Shown one piece after another: positions 19,120 to 29,186 of a stretch of 64,000 nt of DNA (position 1 is the stretch's first letter; every line of letters starts with the position of its first letter). Made by a program: the position numbers and the translations under genes. Under the pieces are notes generated by a model that was not told the DNA's origin, did no database searches, and was given only the letters and a program-made list of their open reading frames with translations. Origin of the DNA: Flavobacterium sp. ALD4 (lineage in GTDB: Bacteria > Bacteroidota > Bacteroidia > Flavobacteriales > Flavobacteriaceae); contig NZ_PJBJ01000022.1 in assembly GCF_002836475.1 (NCBI RefSeq), positions 310,001 through 374,000 of the forward strand, written 5' to 3'.

Positions 19120-19612
19120 AAACCTTAATTCCTTTAGTTAAAAATAGACTCCAAGTTTTATTGAAGGTATGTACACTGTCTGTCACTTTATTTTGGTTGT
19201 TGACTACTTGCCCTCCGCTATTTTTATATTCAAAAATACCTCCGTAGAGGTTATGAAGATTTTTGTAACCTAATTTTTTTAATTTTTCACCTATTTGTTC
19301 ACTTCTCACACCTATTGAACAGTACACAATTATATTCGTATTTTTATCTTTCACAGCTACCTCAACTTTTTTAGAATTGAAATAATTGAAACCTACAGAA
19401 ATTGCATTTTGAATGTGACTTACTTTATACTCCTTTGGTTCTCTGGCATCCAAAAAAATAAGATTATTTTTCTCTGCTAGTTCATTTAATTCATTCACTT
19501 TTATATATGGAATCGTGGCTTTATTGAGCTTTTTCAATACTTGCGGAATGCTGCTTTGCGCACACAGTGTAACTGAGAAAAAGAAACTAATAAAATAGAT
19601 ATAAAGGCGCAT
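19109..19612 (-). CDS. Secreted rhodanese-like sulfurtransferase
   Basis: This 167-aa protein begins with a signal peptide (MRLYIYFISFFFSVTLCAQ). One rhodanese domain follows with IFLDAREPKEYKVSHIQNAI and the active-site loop IIVYCSIGVRSEQ, whose catalytic Cys is intact. It is probably periplasmic. It is the first gene of the leftward run that includes the TIGR04282 gene (11-bp overlap). The function may be persulfide transfer or detoxification, possibly linked to the modified sugar pathway. Confidence 0.88.
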   Translation of the reverse strand: MRLYIYFISFFFSVTLCAQSSIPQVLKKLNKATIPYIKVNELNELAEKNNLIFLDAREPKEYKVSHIQNAISVGFNYFNSKKVEVAVKDKNTNIIVYCSIGVRSEQIGEKLKKLGYKNLHNLYGGIFEYKNSGGQVVNNQNKVTDSVHTFNKTWSLFLTKGIKVYED

Positions 19613-19693
19613 GGTATTTTTTTATAAAGATATTTAAATAATAGACGTTCTACAACTTATTTCCTGACAGCTGAATTCAATTACTAGTAATAG

Positions 19694-20413
19694 TCAATGT
19701 ATTTTTTCAAGTTCTAGGTATAGTAGACTCATTTCCTTTTCCAATTGTGCGATTTCATTACGCCAACGAATAATGTTGTTTTCTACCGCACTGATATCGT
19801 CCTCTCTTTCTTCATTTGATCTTAAAAATTGAAATTCTTGAGCATCATTTAATTCGTATTTTGAATTGTTCAAATTGGAACGCGTAGCGGCAAGTAAATT
19901 TTTAATCTCTGATAGTCTATCATTGATGGTCAGTTTTCTTTCTTTTTCAATCCTTTCCAATTCTATTCTTTGTTGTTCAGCAATAAAGCTCTTCTGATCC
20001 TCAATTTCTTTTTGCTGTATTTTATACTGATTGTTGTTGTATTCAGTTCGATTGTTTCTTTCCTTTAATTTTAAAGACCTACTCTCTAGAATACTATTGA
20101 AAATTAAAGTTCCGATAATTAAAACGACCATTCCTCCAACTAGAAATAAGGTTTTTTTATTTAAACGTGCAAACTTTTTAATTTCAGTTATATAGTCGTT
20201 TTCTGAACCAGTGGGAGGGGCAACGAAGGACCTAATTGGAGGAGGTGTGGAAAACAATGTTTTCTTTAATTCTTCGACTTTTCCTGCATGTTTCCAATCT
20301 TCCATTCCTTCGCACCATACGGAAGTGATTTTGGTTATTTTTTTTGCTTTTAATTCGTCAAGGGTAAATGGACCGTTAAGTATAGTGCCGTCATGCAAGT
20401 AATAAGTATTCAT
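19694..20413 (-). CDS. GYF_2-domain membrane protein with coiled coil
   Basis: The 239-aa product (start at 20413; an upstream Met adds three residues) begins with a GYF_2 domain: TYYLHDGTILNGPFTLDELK and VWCEGMEDWKHAG. A linker of about 30 residues follows, then one transmembrane helix near residue 90 (TLFLVGGMVVLIIGTLIF). A long Glu/Lys/Arg-rich coiled coil continues to the end. The GYF_2 domain is expected in the cytoplasm, the coiled coil on the other side of the membrane. Partner proteins are not evident, and it appears to be a stand-alone gene. Confidence 0.75.
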   Translation of the reverse strand: MNTYYLHDGTILNGPFTLDELKAKKITKITSVWCEGMEDWKHAGKVEELKKTLFSTPPPIRSFVAPPTGSENDYITEIKKFARLNKKTLFLVGGMVVLIIGTLIFNSILESRSLKLKERNNRTEYNNNQYKIQQKEIEDQKSFIAEQQRIELERIEKERKLTINDRLSEIKNLLAATRSNLNNSKYELNDAQEFQFLRSNEEREDDISAVENNIIRWRNEIAQLEKEMSLLYLELEKIH

Positions 20414-20422
20414 AGGTGTCAT

Positions 20423-22151
20423 TTTAATGGATGCTACTATTTTTAATTTGATTCTCCAGTAAGCCTTTCATTTCCGTTTTTCTTTTTACCTTATAGCAAG
20501 GCGAAAAGCGGCGAAAAAGGGTTGTGATTTAAACGGTAGAAGATCCCTTTATTATAAAGCAAACAACATGCCCTTTGTGATACTATATAGTAATTATATA
20601 ACTATTTTCTAAAAATCTTAAGCTGGTTATTTTTAAAGTGACATTATTACCGTTTAAATTTTTTGATGGAGTGCTTAATAAATGTTGTTTTTTAAAACCA
20701 ATTGGAATTAGTTGATTGCGCTCATTCTTGATGACTTGAGTTATGGGGCAAGTAGGGAACGCTTAAGAAGTAGGATTGTGCCAAAGAGAGTCCATTAATT
20801 GTCCTTGTAGTGCTTAAATCTAGGTTATAATCCGTTGCTGATAAATTCACTTTTTTTTTAGCAGTAGCGCCATTACAATTTTGCCAAGTAGTCCCTGAGG
20901 TCAAATCGTTTGAGAATACTATTTTTTTAAATTTTTAAAGTAGCGTGAAGTAGCTATTATACCAAACGCAATTATATTTTGTTCCAAAGCATTCAAGTAT
21001 AAAATGAACGACATTATTATTGATTTTTTTCATGCTGAAGAGGCTTTTGCGTAGTTTCAACACCTTTTATTGGACACTTAAATATCGATTAATCCATTAT
21101 TAAAAACAACGGAGCTGCTATAGTGATGCGGTATTCCCTCAGTGGAAGGGACTGCATTATTATTATTATTATTAGGGTTACTTCTGACAAGTTACAGCGT
21201 CAAAATAAAAGTACCGTTTTGGTTATTTGAGGGGTTACTAGGAGAATAGCAATCATTATTGAAGGTATGTGAAAACCAATTCTACTGTATTGTAGACCAT
21301 GCAATAGCTATTGAGAAAGGATCTATTATCGTAAATGTTGGTCGGCATTTTTTTACTTCAAGAGTTTGTGGTAAATTTATAAATGGAGGAGGTTTAATCT
21401 GCACTTCAGATGTACCGCCTAAAGTACTTGCAAATGTGGCTAAAAAGTTGATATACCACTAGGACCTTTAGCGATTTTAGATAAGGTTAATTTGAAATGT
21501 ATGTTAGTTATAGTGATCAAAGACTCAAATTTAATGTGTCGTGACTTTAATTTACTGTAGACTTTCGTCACTATTACTGGAAATCATTGGCTAACATTTA
21601 AATAAAGGGGAAGTGGGTTTTATGATTGTCCAGAAGAAGAGAAAAAAATAAATTAAGAAAAATAGTCCAGTATTGCTTTTCCTCAATACGATTATGATGA
21701 AGAGGAAGTGGACAGAAGATTCTTACTTACCTTAGTCAGTGATTCCTAGAAGTTTTTAGATTCATGTTTTCTTCAAGAGCCCAAAGGCGCTTATATAGGT
21801 TTTGTTTTAGGATAACAATACATTCGGGAGACATCCTGTCACGCATGAATCCTGTAGGGGAAAAGTAGGGTATCTTTTACGGTGCCAAATTATAAACGGA
21901 TTACGGCAGTGGCAGAAGATGCTTGAAACTTTGAAATAAGGATTCTAAAAATATAAGGAACAATCGTGTTTTCTGAGATACATAAAAAGCTTCGATGGCT
22001 ATTAGTTGAGGAATAAGTGAAATAATTATTACCGATTCTTAGGTCCAAAAAACCATTTTAATTTGTGAGTCTGTGACAAAAAATCGAAACACCGGTTGAG
22101 GGGCTTAAACTGAGAGCGATCAAAAAAAGATACTAATAAAAAATAGATGAT
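20423..22151. other. Decayed intergenic region with coding remnants
   Basis: About 1.7 kb contain only broken frames. On the minus strand at 20722-20920 a fragment reads TSGTTWQNCNGATAKKK, resembling a secreted repeat protein. On the plus strand at about 21259-21462 a fragment reads GSIIVNVGRHFFTSRVCGKF, followed by a short piece in another frame. At 21640-21800 a plus fragment contains YDYDEEEVDRRFLLTL, interrupted by stops. None could be assigned to a family. A (TTA)-type microsatellite lies near 21156-21174. The pattern is that of several genes in advanced decay; the last part carries the promoter for the acyl-CoA dehydrogenase. Confidence 0.6.
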
Positions 22152-23339
22152 ATGTTACAGGATATACTTATTGAACGAAAGATTTATGCATCAGAAGAGC
22201 ACAAAATGATGAAAGGAATGATTCAGGAGTTCATTTCAAATGAAGTTATGGATCATATTGATGAGTGGGAGAAAAACGGCATGGTGAGTCGCGAAATCTG
22301 GAAACGAGCAGGTGAACTGGGATTGTTGTGTATCGATATGCCTGAAATGTATGGAGGCGGAGGATTAGATTTTACATTCAATGCTTTATTAATTGAAGAA
22401 TTCGCAAAAAAAGGAATTAGCGGTCCCGGATTTTCACTGCATTCTGATATTGTAGCTCCTTATTTATTGAAGTATGGAACTGAGGATCAGAAACAAAAGT
22501 ACTTACCACAAATGGCAAAAGGAGAAATGATTACCGCCATAGGGATGACCGAGCCTAACTGTGGAAGTGATTTGAAGGCGCTTCTTACCACTGCTGAAGA
22601 TAAAGGCGATCATTATGTCGTAAATGGACAAAAAACATTTATCACTAACGGGCATATGTGTGATATGGCCATAGTAGCCGTAAAAACAAATAATAATACA
22701 GATAAAGAAGGAGTGACCCTTCTTATTATTGAAGCAGCTATGGAAGGTTTTAACAAAGGAATTCTTTTTAAAAAACTTGGTATGAAAGCCCAAGATACCT
22801 CCCAGTTATTTTTCGATAATGTAAAAGTACCAAAAGAGAATAGATTGGGCGATGAGAGAATGGGTTTTAAAATCATGATGGAAGAACTAGCTCGAGAAAG
22901 ACTGACAGTAGGAATAAGTGCAGTTGCAACAGCCGAAGGGGCCATTGAGAACACAGTAATCTATACAACAGAAAGAGAGGCTTTTAAAATTCAGATTGCC
23001 GGCTTTCAAAATACCCAATTTAAACTAGCCGAATGTGCGACCCAAGTGCAAATACATCAGGCTTTTTTAGATCGCTGTATAACGTTGCTAGTAGAACATA
23101 AATTAACAACAGAAACCGCTTCTATGATTAAATATTCAGCAACAGATATGTGCGGCAAGGTGGTGGATGAATGTTTGCAATTATTTGGAGGTTATGGATA
23201 TATGTGGGATTATCCAATTTCAAGGATGTATGTTGACAATCGTATTGCCCGGATTTATGCTGGAACTAATGAAATTATGAAAATAGTAATCGCTCGCGGA
23301 TTGTTTAAAGATCTATTGAGAAAAGGAAAGAAATTCTAA
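22152..23339 (+). CDS. Acyl-CoA dehydrogenase
   Basis: This 395-aa protein is a complete acyl-CoA dehydrogenase. It has an N-terminal helical domain, the FAD-binding core (MTEPNCGSDLKA, YVVNGQKTFITNG) and the C-terminal signature QLFGGYGYMWDYPISRMYVD and RIYAGTNEIMK. At the position of the MCAD catalytic Glu (YEGT) it has Ala (YAGT). The EELARERLTVG segment carries a Glu where long-chain and isovaleryl-CoA dehydrogenases keep their base, so it probably belongs with that group. It oxidises an acyl-CoA to enoyl-CoA and passes electrons to ETF. It is isolated, with decayed DNA on its left. Confidence 0.95.
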   Translation: MLQDILIERKIYASEEHKMMKGMIQEFISNEVMDHIDEWEKNGMVSREIWKRAGELGLLCIDMPEMYGGGGLDFTFNALLIEEFAKKGISGPGFSLHSDIVAPYLLKYGTEDQKQKYLPQMAKGEMITAIGMTEPNCGSDLKALLTTAEDKGDHYVVNGQKTFITNGHMCDMAIVAVKTNNNTDKEGVTLLIIEAAMEGFNKGILFKKLGMKAQDTSQLFFDNVKVPKENRLGDERMGFKIMMEELARERLTVGISAVATAEGAIENTVIYTTEREAFKIQIAGFQNTQFKLAECATQVQIHQAFLDRCITLLVEHKLTTETASMIKYSATDMCGKVVDECLQLFGGYGYMWDYPISRMYVDNRIARIYAGTNEIMKIVIARGLFKDLLRKGKKF

Positions 23340-23723
23340 AAAATAATCTATCAGTTTATTTTGTAAAAGTACAATAGGTTGAGATGGATTTCTTTCAACA
23401 CTGAAATAATGTGGTGTATGTTTGATTAACGCTTGTAAATATATCTATGCAAGCTGCTATGGTGAAGGTAGAAAAAAAAGTTACTTCGCTGGTGGCTTTG
23501 TGTTTTGTTGACCTATAGAACGGAGTTGAAAAAATAAAAATAAGATGTTTTACTGCTTTAGGTGTTATTTTACCTTTTTTTGTAGGCGCAGATTGCAATT
23601 GTGCGTTACATGGATAATATTGTAATACGTCTCTATTTACTTTCTTTTTACTCCTAAAATACGGTTGTACATCTGTTGTAAAGGGAATAGAAGGGTCCCG
23701 ATACGATTTTTGTAGTCTAGCCG
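23340..23723. other. Intergenic region, no supported gene
   Basis: This 384-bp gap lies between convergent genes. An open frame of 67 codons on the minus strand (23395-23598) has no recognisable motif and no neighbour on its strand, so it is not annotated as a gene. No clear terminator hairpin was found by eye. Confidence 0.5.
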
Positions 23724-25187
23724 TTATTTACTGTTCTTCAAAGCGGATAGCAATTCAGCAAGATCTACCACCGCATAGGTAGAGGAATAGTCTGATACGG
23801 CATAAGGCAAAATTAGGCTGTTGTTATGAATAATCGAACCGCAAGAATAGACCACATTGGGCACATATCCTTCCCGTTCATCTTCGCGTGGTGAAAGTAG
23901 GGGTTCTTTTAATCGTCCGATTTCCTTACTGGGATCATGAATATCAAAGAGAGATGCTCCTATGCAGTAGCGTCTCATGGCTCCTACACCATGTGTAATT
24001 ACCAACCAGCCTTCGGCGGTCCAAATTGGAGATCCGCAGTTTCCAATTTGAGTAAATTCCCATGAATATCGAGGCTCCTGAAGGATCACGGGATTATCCC
24101 ATTGCGTTACACTATCAGAATACATAAGGTAATTGTTAACACCATCAATTCTAGAAAGCATGGCATATTTGCCATTGACTTTTCTTGGAAATAATGCTAG
24201 ATTTTTATTTTTAGATCCAATTCCATACAAGGGCATTACATTAAATGAATAAAAGTCTTCTGTAGAGATAAGTTTGGGAAGAATACAATGACCATTAAAA
24301 GCGGTATAGGTCGCAAATATTTTTTCTGAACCATCATTATCTGTAAAACGTACAAAACGGGCGTCTTCTATACCACGACTTTCAGAATCTGACATTGGGA
24401 ATATAACACGTTCAGTTATATCGGAATCGTGTTTGAATTCCAAACTATAAAATGAATCTACCAGCCATAGTAAATCTTCGAGTATAATTTTTTTCTCCTC
24501 GCCTATTTCCTCGTCATTTAATGCTTCATTTATCTTTTCTTTTAACGCAGAGTATTCGAACATTTCCGGCAGATCTTTCATCAATTCGATGCCGTATTTG
24601 TTGCTAGAACTCATTTCTGCCAATTTAGTAACAATGCGTTCTTTATTAAATAACGTCTTGCGAATCTTTGGTTTTTCAACGTTTTCTCCAATTTTCATTA
24701 CATGGAGATCATTATTCTTATCCAGAATTGCTCTTCTAAAAATAATGGATGAGATATGACCTTCCCCTGTGGCTCGGAAGGATAAGATGATACGTTTTTC
24801 TCCAATTTCAAGATCGGACTGATCAAAATCTTCTACAATGGAAGGATTGAAAAGGGCTGAAGATTCTAAAGCATATTCCATGGTACAGTAAGAACCGATA
24901 AGCATTTTTCGTTCATCGGATAAACTATTATAATTGATTCCTAACTCTTCAATTAAACCTTTAATTTCTTTACAATGCTTGTAAAATGTCTGGGTAATAT
25001 TTCGATGACGTCTGGCAAATTCACGAAGTATTTCATGCAAGGTTTCTATTACCTGTTTTTCGTCTAATAGCATGATATGCCCAATCATTTTTAGGTTTCT
25101 TTGATCACTATTATTAAAATAACGGATAACAACCCTACTTGCATCGGGGTGAAATTTTATATTTTTTCTAGTAACTGGAACTCGCAT
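23724..25187 (-). CDS. GH130-family glycoside phosphorylase/hydrolase
   Basis: The start at 25187 (MRVPVTRKNIKFHPD) is the usual start of the family; a longer frame from 25235 adds an atypical 16-residue lead. The 487-aa product has an N-terminal helical region of about 220 residues. The five-bladed propeller follows, with ESRGIEDARFVRF (the Glu-Asp-Ala-Arg catalytic region), ATYTAFNG, GNCGSPIWTAEGWLVITHGVG and DEREGYVPNVVYSCG. GH130 enzymes phosphorolyse or hydrolyse beta-mannosides. The long N-terminal extension is typical of one Bacteroidota subgroup that often neighbours glycosyltransferase genes. No partner gene is adjacent here. Confidence 0.88.
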   Translation of the reverse strand: MRVPVTRKNIKFHPDASRVVIRYFNNSDQRNLKMIGHIMLLDEKQVIETLHEILREFARRHRNITQTFYKHCKEIKGLIEELGINYNSLSDERKMLIGSYCTMEYALESSALFNPSIVEDFDQSDLEIGEKRIILSFRATGEGHISSIIFRRAILDKNNDLHVMKIGENVEKPKIRKTLFNKERIVTKLAEMSSSNKYGIELMKDLPEMFEYSALKEKINEALNDEEIGEEKKIILEDLLWLVDSFYSLEFKHDSDITERVIFPMSDSESRGIEDARFVRFTDNDGSEKIFATYTAFNGHCILPKLISTEDFYSFNVMPLYGIGSKNKNLALFPRKVNGKYAMLSRIDGVNNYLMYSDSVTQWDNPVILQEPRYSWEFTQIGNCGSPIWTAEGWLVITHGVGAMRRYCIGASLFDIHDPSKEIGRLKEPLLSPREDEREGYVPNVVYSCGSIIHNNSLILPYAVSDYSSTYAVVDLAELLSALKNSK

Positions 25188-26961
25188 ATTTATATTTTTT
25201 AAATAGTTATCTAAAATGATGATTATTACAACCAATGTTTTAAAATATCAATTCTATTATTTAGTTTAAAAATTAATGACTTAATCCTACTCAAATATAA
25301 GAATAATTATTAAATTTTACTGTATTTAACTGAAATACAATGCTTTGAACTTTTTAATATTAAAAATGAGTGTTTGCTAAATATAAAAATTAGCTAGTGT
25401 TTAAAATTTTATTTTTCAAATTTGTTGTTCCCATAAAGTAAGAATAACTTTATTGTCATATAAAAGAATGAGGACCTTAGCAGCAAACAGTGTGAGTGCG
25501 AAAGTAATTCCAAGTAAACTAAATTTTAACCTAGCCTTTTGGCTTTTCTAGGTTTGCTAATACTGTAGTTAAATCTAAAACAGAATTAATTTGATTACTG
25601 CCTAATTGAAAATAGGAATCCCATAGACCGTCAGTAATTGTTTTTTTAACGTGATTTTTTGTCATTATTAACACTTAGTATGATACAAGTTTAATTATCT
25701 GATTTATATAGTCAATCTAAAAAAAGATAGTTGATCGTGCCGGTAAACTGGACTTGAATCTTAAAAGTAGTTTTTCTTCTATTATTTATTTAGTTCGCTG
25801 TTGATATTAGTCCTGCCGTCGCTAGTAGCATAAGAAAGATTCGTTTCATAAACCATCTGAGGTCTTTATGGATTGACAAAATGAAAGAGTAAATTAAATC
25901 TTATTAATTGTTTTTGTAAATGTTCTGGTGTTAATTGAAAAATTCAATGTATTTTGGCACCGAATAACTGATAATTTTGGAAATTATACGATCATTTTCT
26001 TTTGAATAAAATAAATAGTTGGCAATAAGCATATTTAAATTTTCTACGTATAATTTTAGTCTTTGGACTGTTGGATAATACAAAAATTAGGATTAGGTAG
26101 CCATAAGCAACTGTACTAGTTTTCATAAATTAAGTTGTTTATTCCAGCATTTTTATTGCTACGTATTTAACAGTAAGCTTTTCGTTTTTTCACTTAGGTC
26201 GAGAAAATTTTTTGACATAAGTTGCAGTCGGCCAGATTATAAATCATGAAATTACGGTATCGGAAACTAATAGTGATTTTAGGTAGTATTGTTAGTTAAT
26301 CTAAGGAAAGAGATGAGTCAACATCGCAAGTTGGAATAGTAATCTAATACAGATATCAGAAGCTAAGTATAATAGCTAGAACATAAATAGCTGTTGAATT
26401 TAATATCATTAGTTTCTAACAATTTAATCTAGTATCACAATAGATACGAGATTAAGTAACAATTATAGGGTGATAAAATAACAGTGGTCACACACCTAAC
26501 AAAGGTTAGGTTTCAAAAAAACTAAATAGAAAGAACAATAATGACAAATCTGATAATCGTACTGTTCTGGTTTACTCCCAATTTTATTTTTAACCAATCC
26601 TATTTCAATATTGTTGCTAACCAAATCAACTTTGAGGATTATTCTGGTAAAAAACCCGAAAGGAATCATGGCTTTTTATTCCTAAGTTTTATCTCACTCA
26701 CGGAGATCGCACAGTCATTTAAAACATCAAAAAAAATATTTTACTGGATGAAACTTAAATTTAATCGGTGTTGTTTTAGTTTAAGACTTCTATAACACGC
26801 TCTTCAACAATGACTTTTTGCAAAATTCCGTATCAGTAATTGATAGTTCGAACTGCTAAAAAAAAGTAGGTTATCAGAAAAATTGTTTAAATCCCCCAAA
26901 TTTCAAATCTGAAATTATATAAAGTTACAAATAGAGGCCGCCCTACAAAACTAAAATAGAT
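25188..26961. other. Long AT-rich decayed intergenic region
   Basis: This stretch of about 1.77 kb has no convincing full-length gene. A minus-strand frame of 44 codons lies at 25531-25665 (starts MTKNHVKKTITDGLWDSY). It is followed by a small stem near 25529-25556 (AACCTAG / CTAGGTT) and could be a small gene or a remnant. An 84-codon plus frame at 26541-26795 has no recognisable motif. The right-hand end holds the promoter region of the ECF sigma gene at 26962. Confidence 0.5.
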
Positions 26962-27756
26962 ATGATGGAAAAAAATTTTCAGATAAAAGACCCAAATAGT
27001 CCATCGTTAATAAATTTTAGAGATATAGTGTCGCAGCAATTAAAGGAAGAAATCAAACAAAAAGCGGAGTCTCAAATAGCTGAAGTTAGGGAACTTTATG
27101 CTGCTGACTTAGAGATCCTGAACAAACCTAAAAAAGATTTAGAGAAAAAGCAAGAAAGCAAGATCCTTCAAGAGCTTGCAGAGAAGCAACTTATCGAAGT
27201 GGCTCTTATTTCACGACTAAAGGAAGGAAATGAGAAAGCCTATAATGAGCTATATCAATTATATTATTCAGATCTATGCAATTATGCATCAAACCTTTGC
27301 GGCAATGATGACCTTGCTGAAGATATCGTGCAGCATACAATGATAAAAATATGGAAAAAAGGTTTGGATTTAAATGTTAACACATCTTTAAAAGGATACC
27401 TGCTTAAAAGTATTTATAACCATTTTATTGACATACAAAGAAAAACTAAAAAAGAGACTAACAAATTAGAGCGCTTAAAGCAAGAGGGTTTATTGGATTT
27501 TGTCGAATTTTCAATAGAAGAAATTGAGAACACATATAGGCGGATCGATTTAGAAATTGAGAATTTACCAAAACAGTGTAGAGAAGTTTTTCTCCTAGGT
27601 AAAAAGGAAGGTTTAAAATATAAAGAAATAGCTATTAAATTAAATATTTCTGTAAAGACCGTAGAAAGACATATGTCAATTGCTCTAAAGAAATTACGAA
27701 AGAAACTTAACTATAGTTCTGCTTTCTTATACCTATTCCTAACGAATTTAACTTAA
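26962..27756 (+). CDS. SusC/D-linked ECF sigma factor with N-terminal extension
   Basis: This 264-aa sigma factor carries region 2 from about residue 85 (LKEGNEKAYNELYQLYYSD, AEDIVQHTMIKIWKKG, LKSIYNHFIDIQRK). Region 4 (LPKQCREVFLLGKKEGLKYKEIA, SVKTVERHM) is near the C-terminus. It belongs to the Bacteroidota group that pairs with FecR and SusC. The first 80 residues are an unusual charged, helical extension rich in Lys and Glu with no Met after residue 2, so the extension cannot be trimmed to an internal ATG. The FecR-like anti-sigma gene follows 114 bp later, and the outer-membrane SusC protein has an STN signalling domain. The operon is therefore a cell-surface signalling system. Confidence 0.9.
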   Translation: MMEKNFQIKDPNSPSLINFRDIVSQQLKEEIKQKAESQIAEVRELYAADLEILNKPKKDLEKKQESKILQELAEKQLIEVALISRLKEGNEKAYNELYQLYYSDLCNYASNLCGNDDLAEDIVQHTMIKIWKKGLDLNVNTSLKGYLLKSIYNHFIDIQRKTKKETNKLERLKQEGLLDFVEFSIEEIENTYRRIDLEIENLPKQCREVFLLGKKEGLKYKEIAIKLNISVKTVERHMSIALKKLRKKLNYSSAFLYLFLTNLT

Positions 27757-27870
27757 TAATTGATCAGGAACAATAATTAGTCCTTAATTATAAAAAAGAA
27801 TAAATAAAATGATTGGGGGTATTTGAAGAAACCTTCGTCTTAACATTAAACACGCAATTCAATTATTAAA

Positions 27871-29034
27871 ATGACAAAAATTTCAAATAAAAAAATTATA
27901 ACTAAATATTTGGATTCAGAGGCTAGTGAGGCAGAGGTTAAACAATTATTGAAATGGCTTGAAAAGAAAAGTAACCAAATAACCTATAAGGAGTCTGTTC
28001 AAACAAAACTTCTTATAGATAGCAAATATAAATCCTTTAATTCTGAGGAAGCATCTAAATTGTTCTTTGATGAGGTTAAATTAATTAATAGGAATAAAAA
28101 GAAAAGACGTTTTGGTTATTGGTTAAAATATGCTGCCGTTTTTATTGCATTGCTTGGTTTTGGTTATTTTTTTGTGAATCAAAACAAAACTTTAACTGTT
28201 AGCGGAAATGATTTGATAATAGCTAAGGATGCCATAACACTTGAATTAGAAAACGGAGATTTGAAAGTTATAAGTTCTAATGGGGAAGAAAGAGTTGTTA
28301 GTAAAACAGGTAACGTGATTGCGGAGCAAAAGGGAGATGTGTTGAATTATCAAAAAGAAAATAACTCCACAGAGTTAGTATATAATATATTAACTATTCC
28401 TAATGGAAAAAAATTTCAGGTTGTTTTATCTGATGGAACAACGGTTTATTTGAATGCAGGAAGTTCTTTTAAATATCCAGAAAACTTTATTGATAGTGAA
28501 AATAGACAAGTTTATTTATTAAAAGGAGAGGCTTATTTTGAAGTTGCCAAAGATGTAAGACATCCATTTGTGGTAAACACCAATGCTGTTAATGTTAGGG
28601 TTCTGGGTACCGAGTTTAACATCTCTTCTTACCCTGAGGACGCGTCAATAAGTACCGTACTTATTGAAGGGGCAGTTAGTATATATGGTAATAAGGAAAT
28701 ATATAATAAGGCAGCTTCTTTAAAATTGAAGCCAGGATATAAGGCTTCGTGGAATAAGATAAAAAAGAATGTTACTGTAGAAGAGGTGGACATAAAAATT
28801 TATACTGGATGGAAAGACGGGGAACTTATTTTTAAAAACACACAGTTTAAAAATATTATTAAAAAACTGGAAAGACACTTTAATGTTTCTATAAAAAGTA
28901 ATAACGCGAAATTAAATGAAGAGTATTTTGACGCGAAATTTGACATTGAAACAATCGACCAAGTATTAAATGCTTTTAATAAAAGTATTAAAATACGATA
29001 TACTATCAAGGACAATCAAATAATTATTAATTAA
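27871..29034 (+). CDS. FecR-family anti-sigma / sigma regulator
   Basis: This 387-aa protein has a cytoplasmic N-terminal region (about 85 residues) for sigma binding and a single transmembrane helix (YAAVFIALLGFGYFFVN). The periplasmic part has the FecR domain: TIPNGKKFQVVLSDGTTVYLNAGSSFKYPENF, VYLLKGEAYFEVAKD and VRVLGTEFNISSYPED, then the C-terminal DUF4974-like segment. It would hold the ECF sigma factor of 26962 inactive until the STN domain of SusC signals substrate binding. A hairpin lies between it and susC (29101-29128). Confidence 0.93.
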   Translation: MTKISNKKIITKYLDSEASEAEVKQLLKWLEKKSNQITYKESVQTKLLIDSKYKSFNSEEASKLFFDEVKLINRNKKKRRFGYWLKYAAVFIALLGFGYFFVNQNKTLTVSGNDLIIAKDAITLELENGDLKVISSNGEERVVSKTGNVIAEQKGDVLNYQKENNSTELVYNILTIPNGKKFQVVLSDGTTVYLNAGSSFKYPENFIDSENRQVYLLKGEAYFEVAKDVRHPFVVNTNAVNVRVLGTEFNISSYPEDASISTVLIEGAVSIYGNKEIYNKAASLKLKPGYKASWNKIKKNVTVEEVDIKIYTGWKDGELIFKNTQFKNIIKKLERHFNVSIKSNNAKLNEEYFDAKFDIETIDQVLNAFNKSIKIRYTIKDNQIIIN

Positions 29035-29100
29035 TCTAAAACTAAAAATCCATGAATTGAAATCACACAATTAAATCAATTTACTTTTTACAAATAAAAA

Positions 29101-29128
29101 ATCGAAAGATGGGCAAACATCTTTCGAT
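29101..29128 (+). terminator. Hairpin between fecR and susC
   Basis: A perfect 11-bp inverted repeat (ATCGAAAGATG at 29101-29111 and CATCTTTCGAT at 29118-29128) has a six-base loop. No U-tract follows (next bases AATTAAAG), so it may be a processing or stability element, or a weak terminator that separates regulatory from structural genes. Confidence 0.55.
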
Positions 29129-29186
29129 AATTAAAGAAGTGAATTAAATAGTTTATTAACCATTAACCACTAACCAATACAAGAGT

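Noticed and set aside
21259..21462. 67-codon plus-strand frame as a gene
   Set aside because: It looks like an internal part of a larger protein continuing in other frames, so it was treated as a relic.
26541..26795. 84-codon open frame on the plus strand
   Set aside because: It has no recognised motif and lies in a decayed stretch with stops on every other frame; chance is a sufficient explanation.
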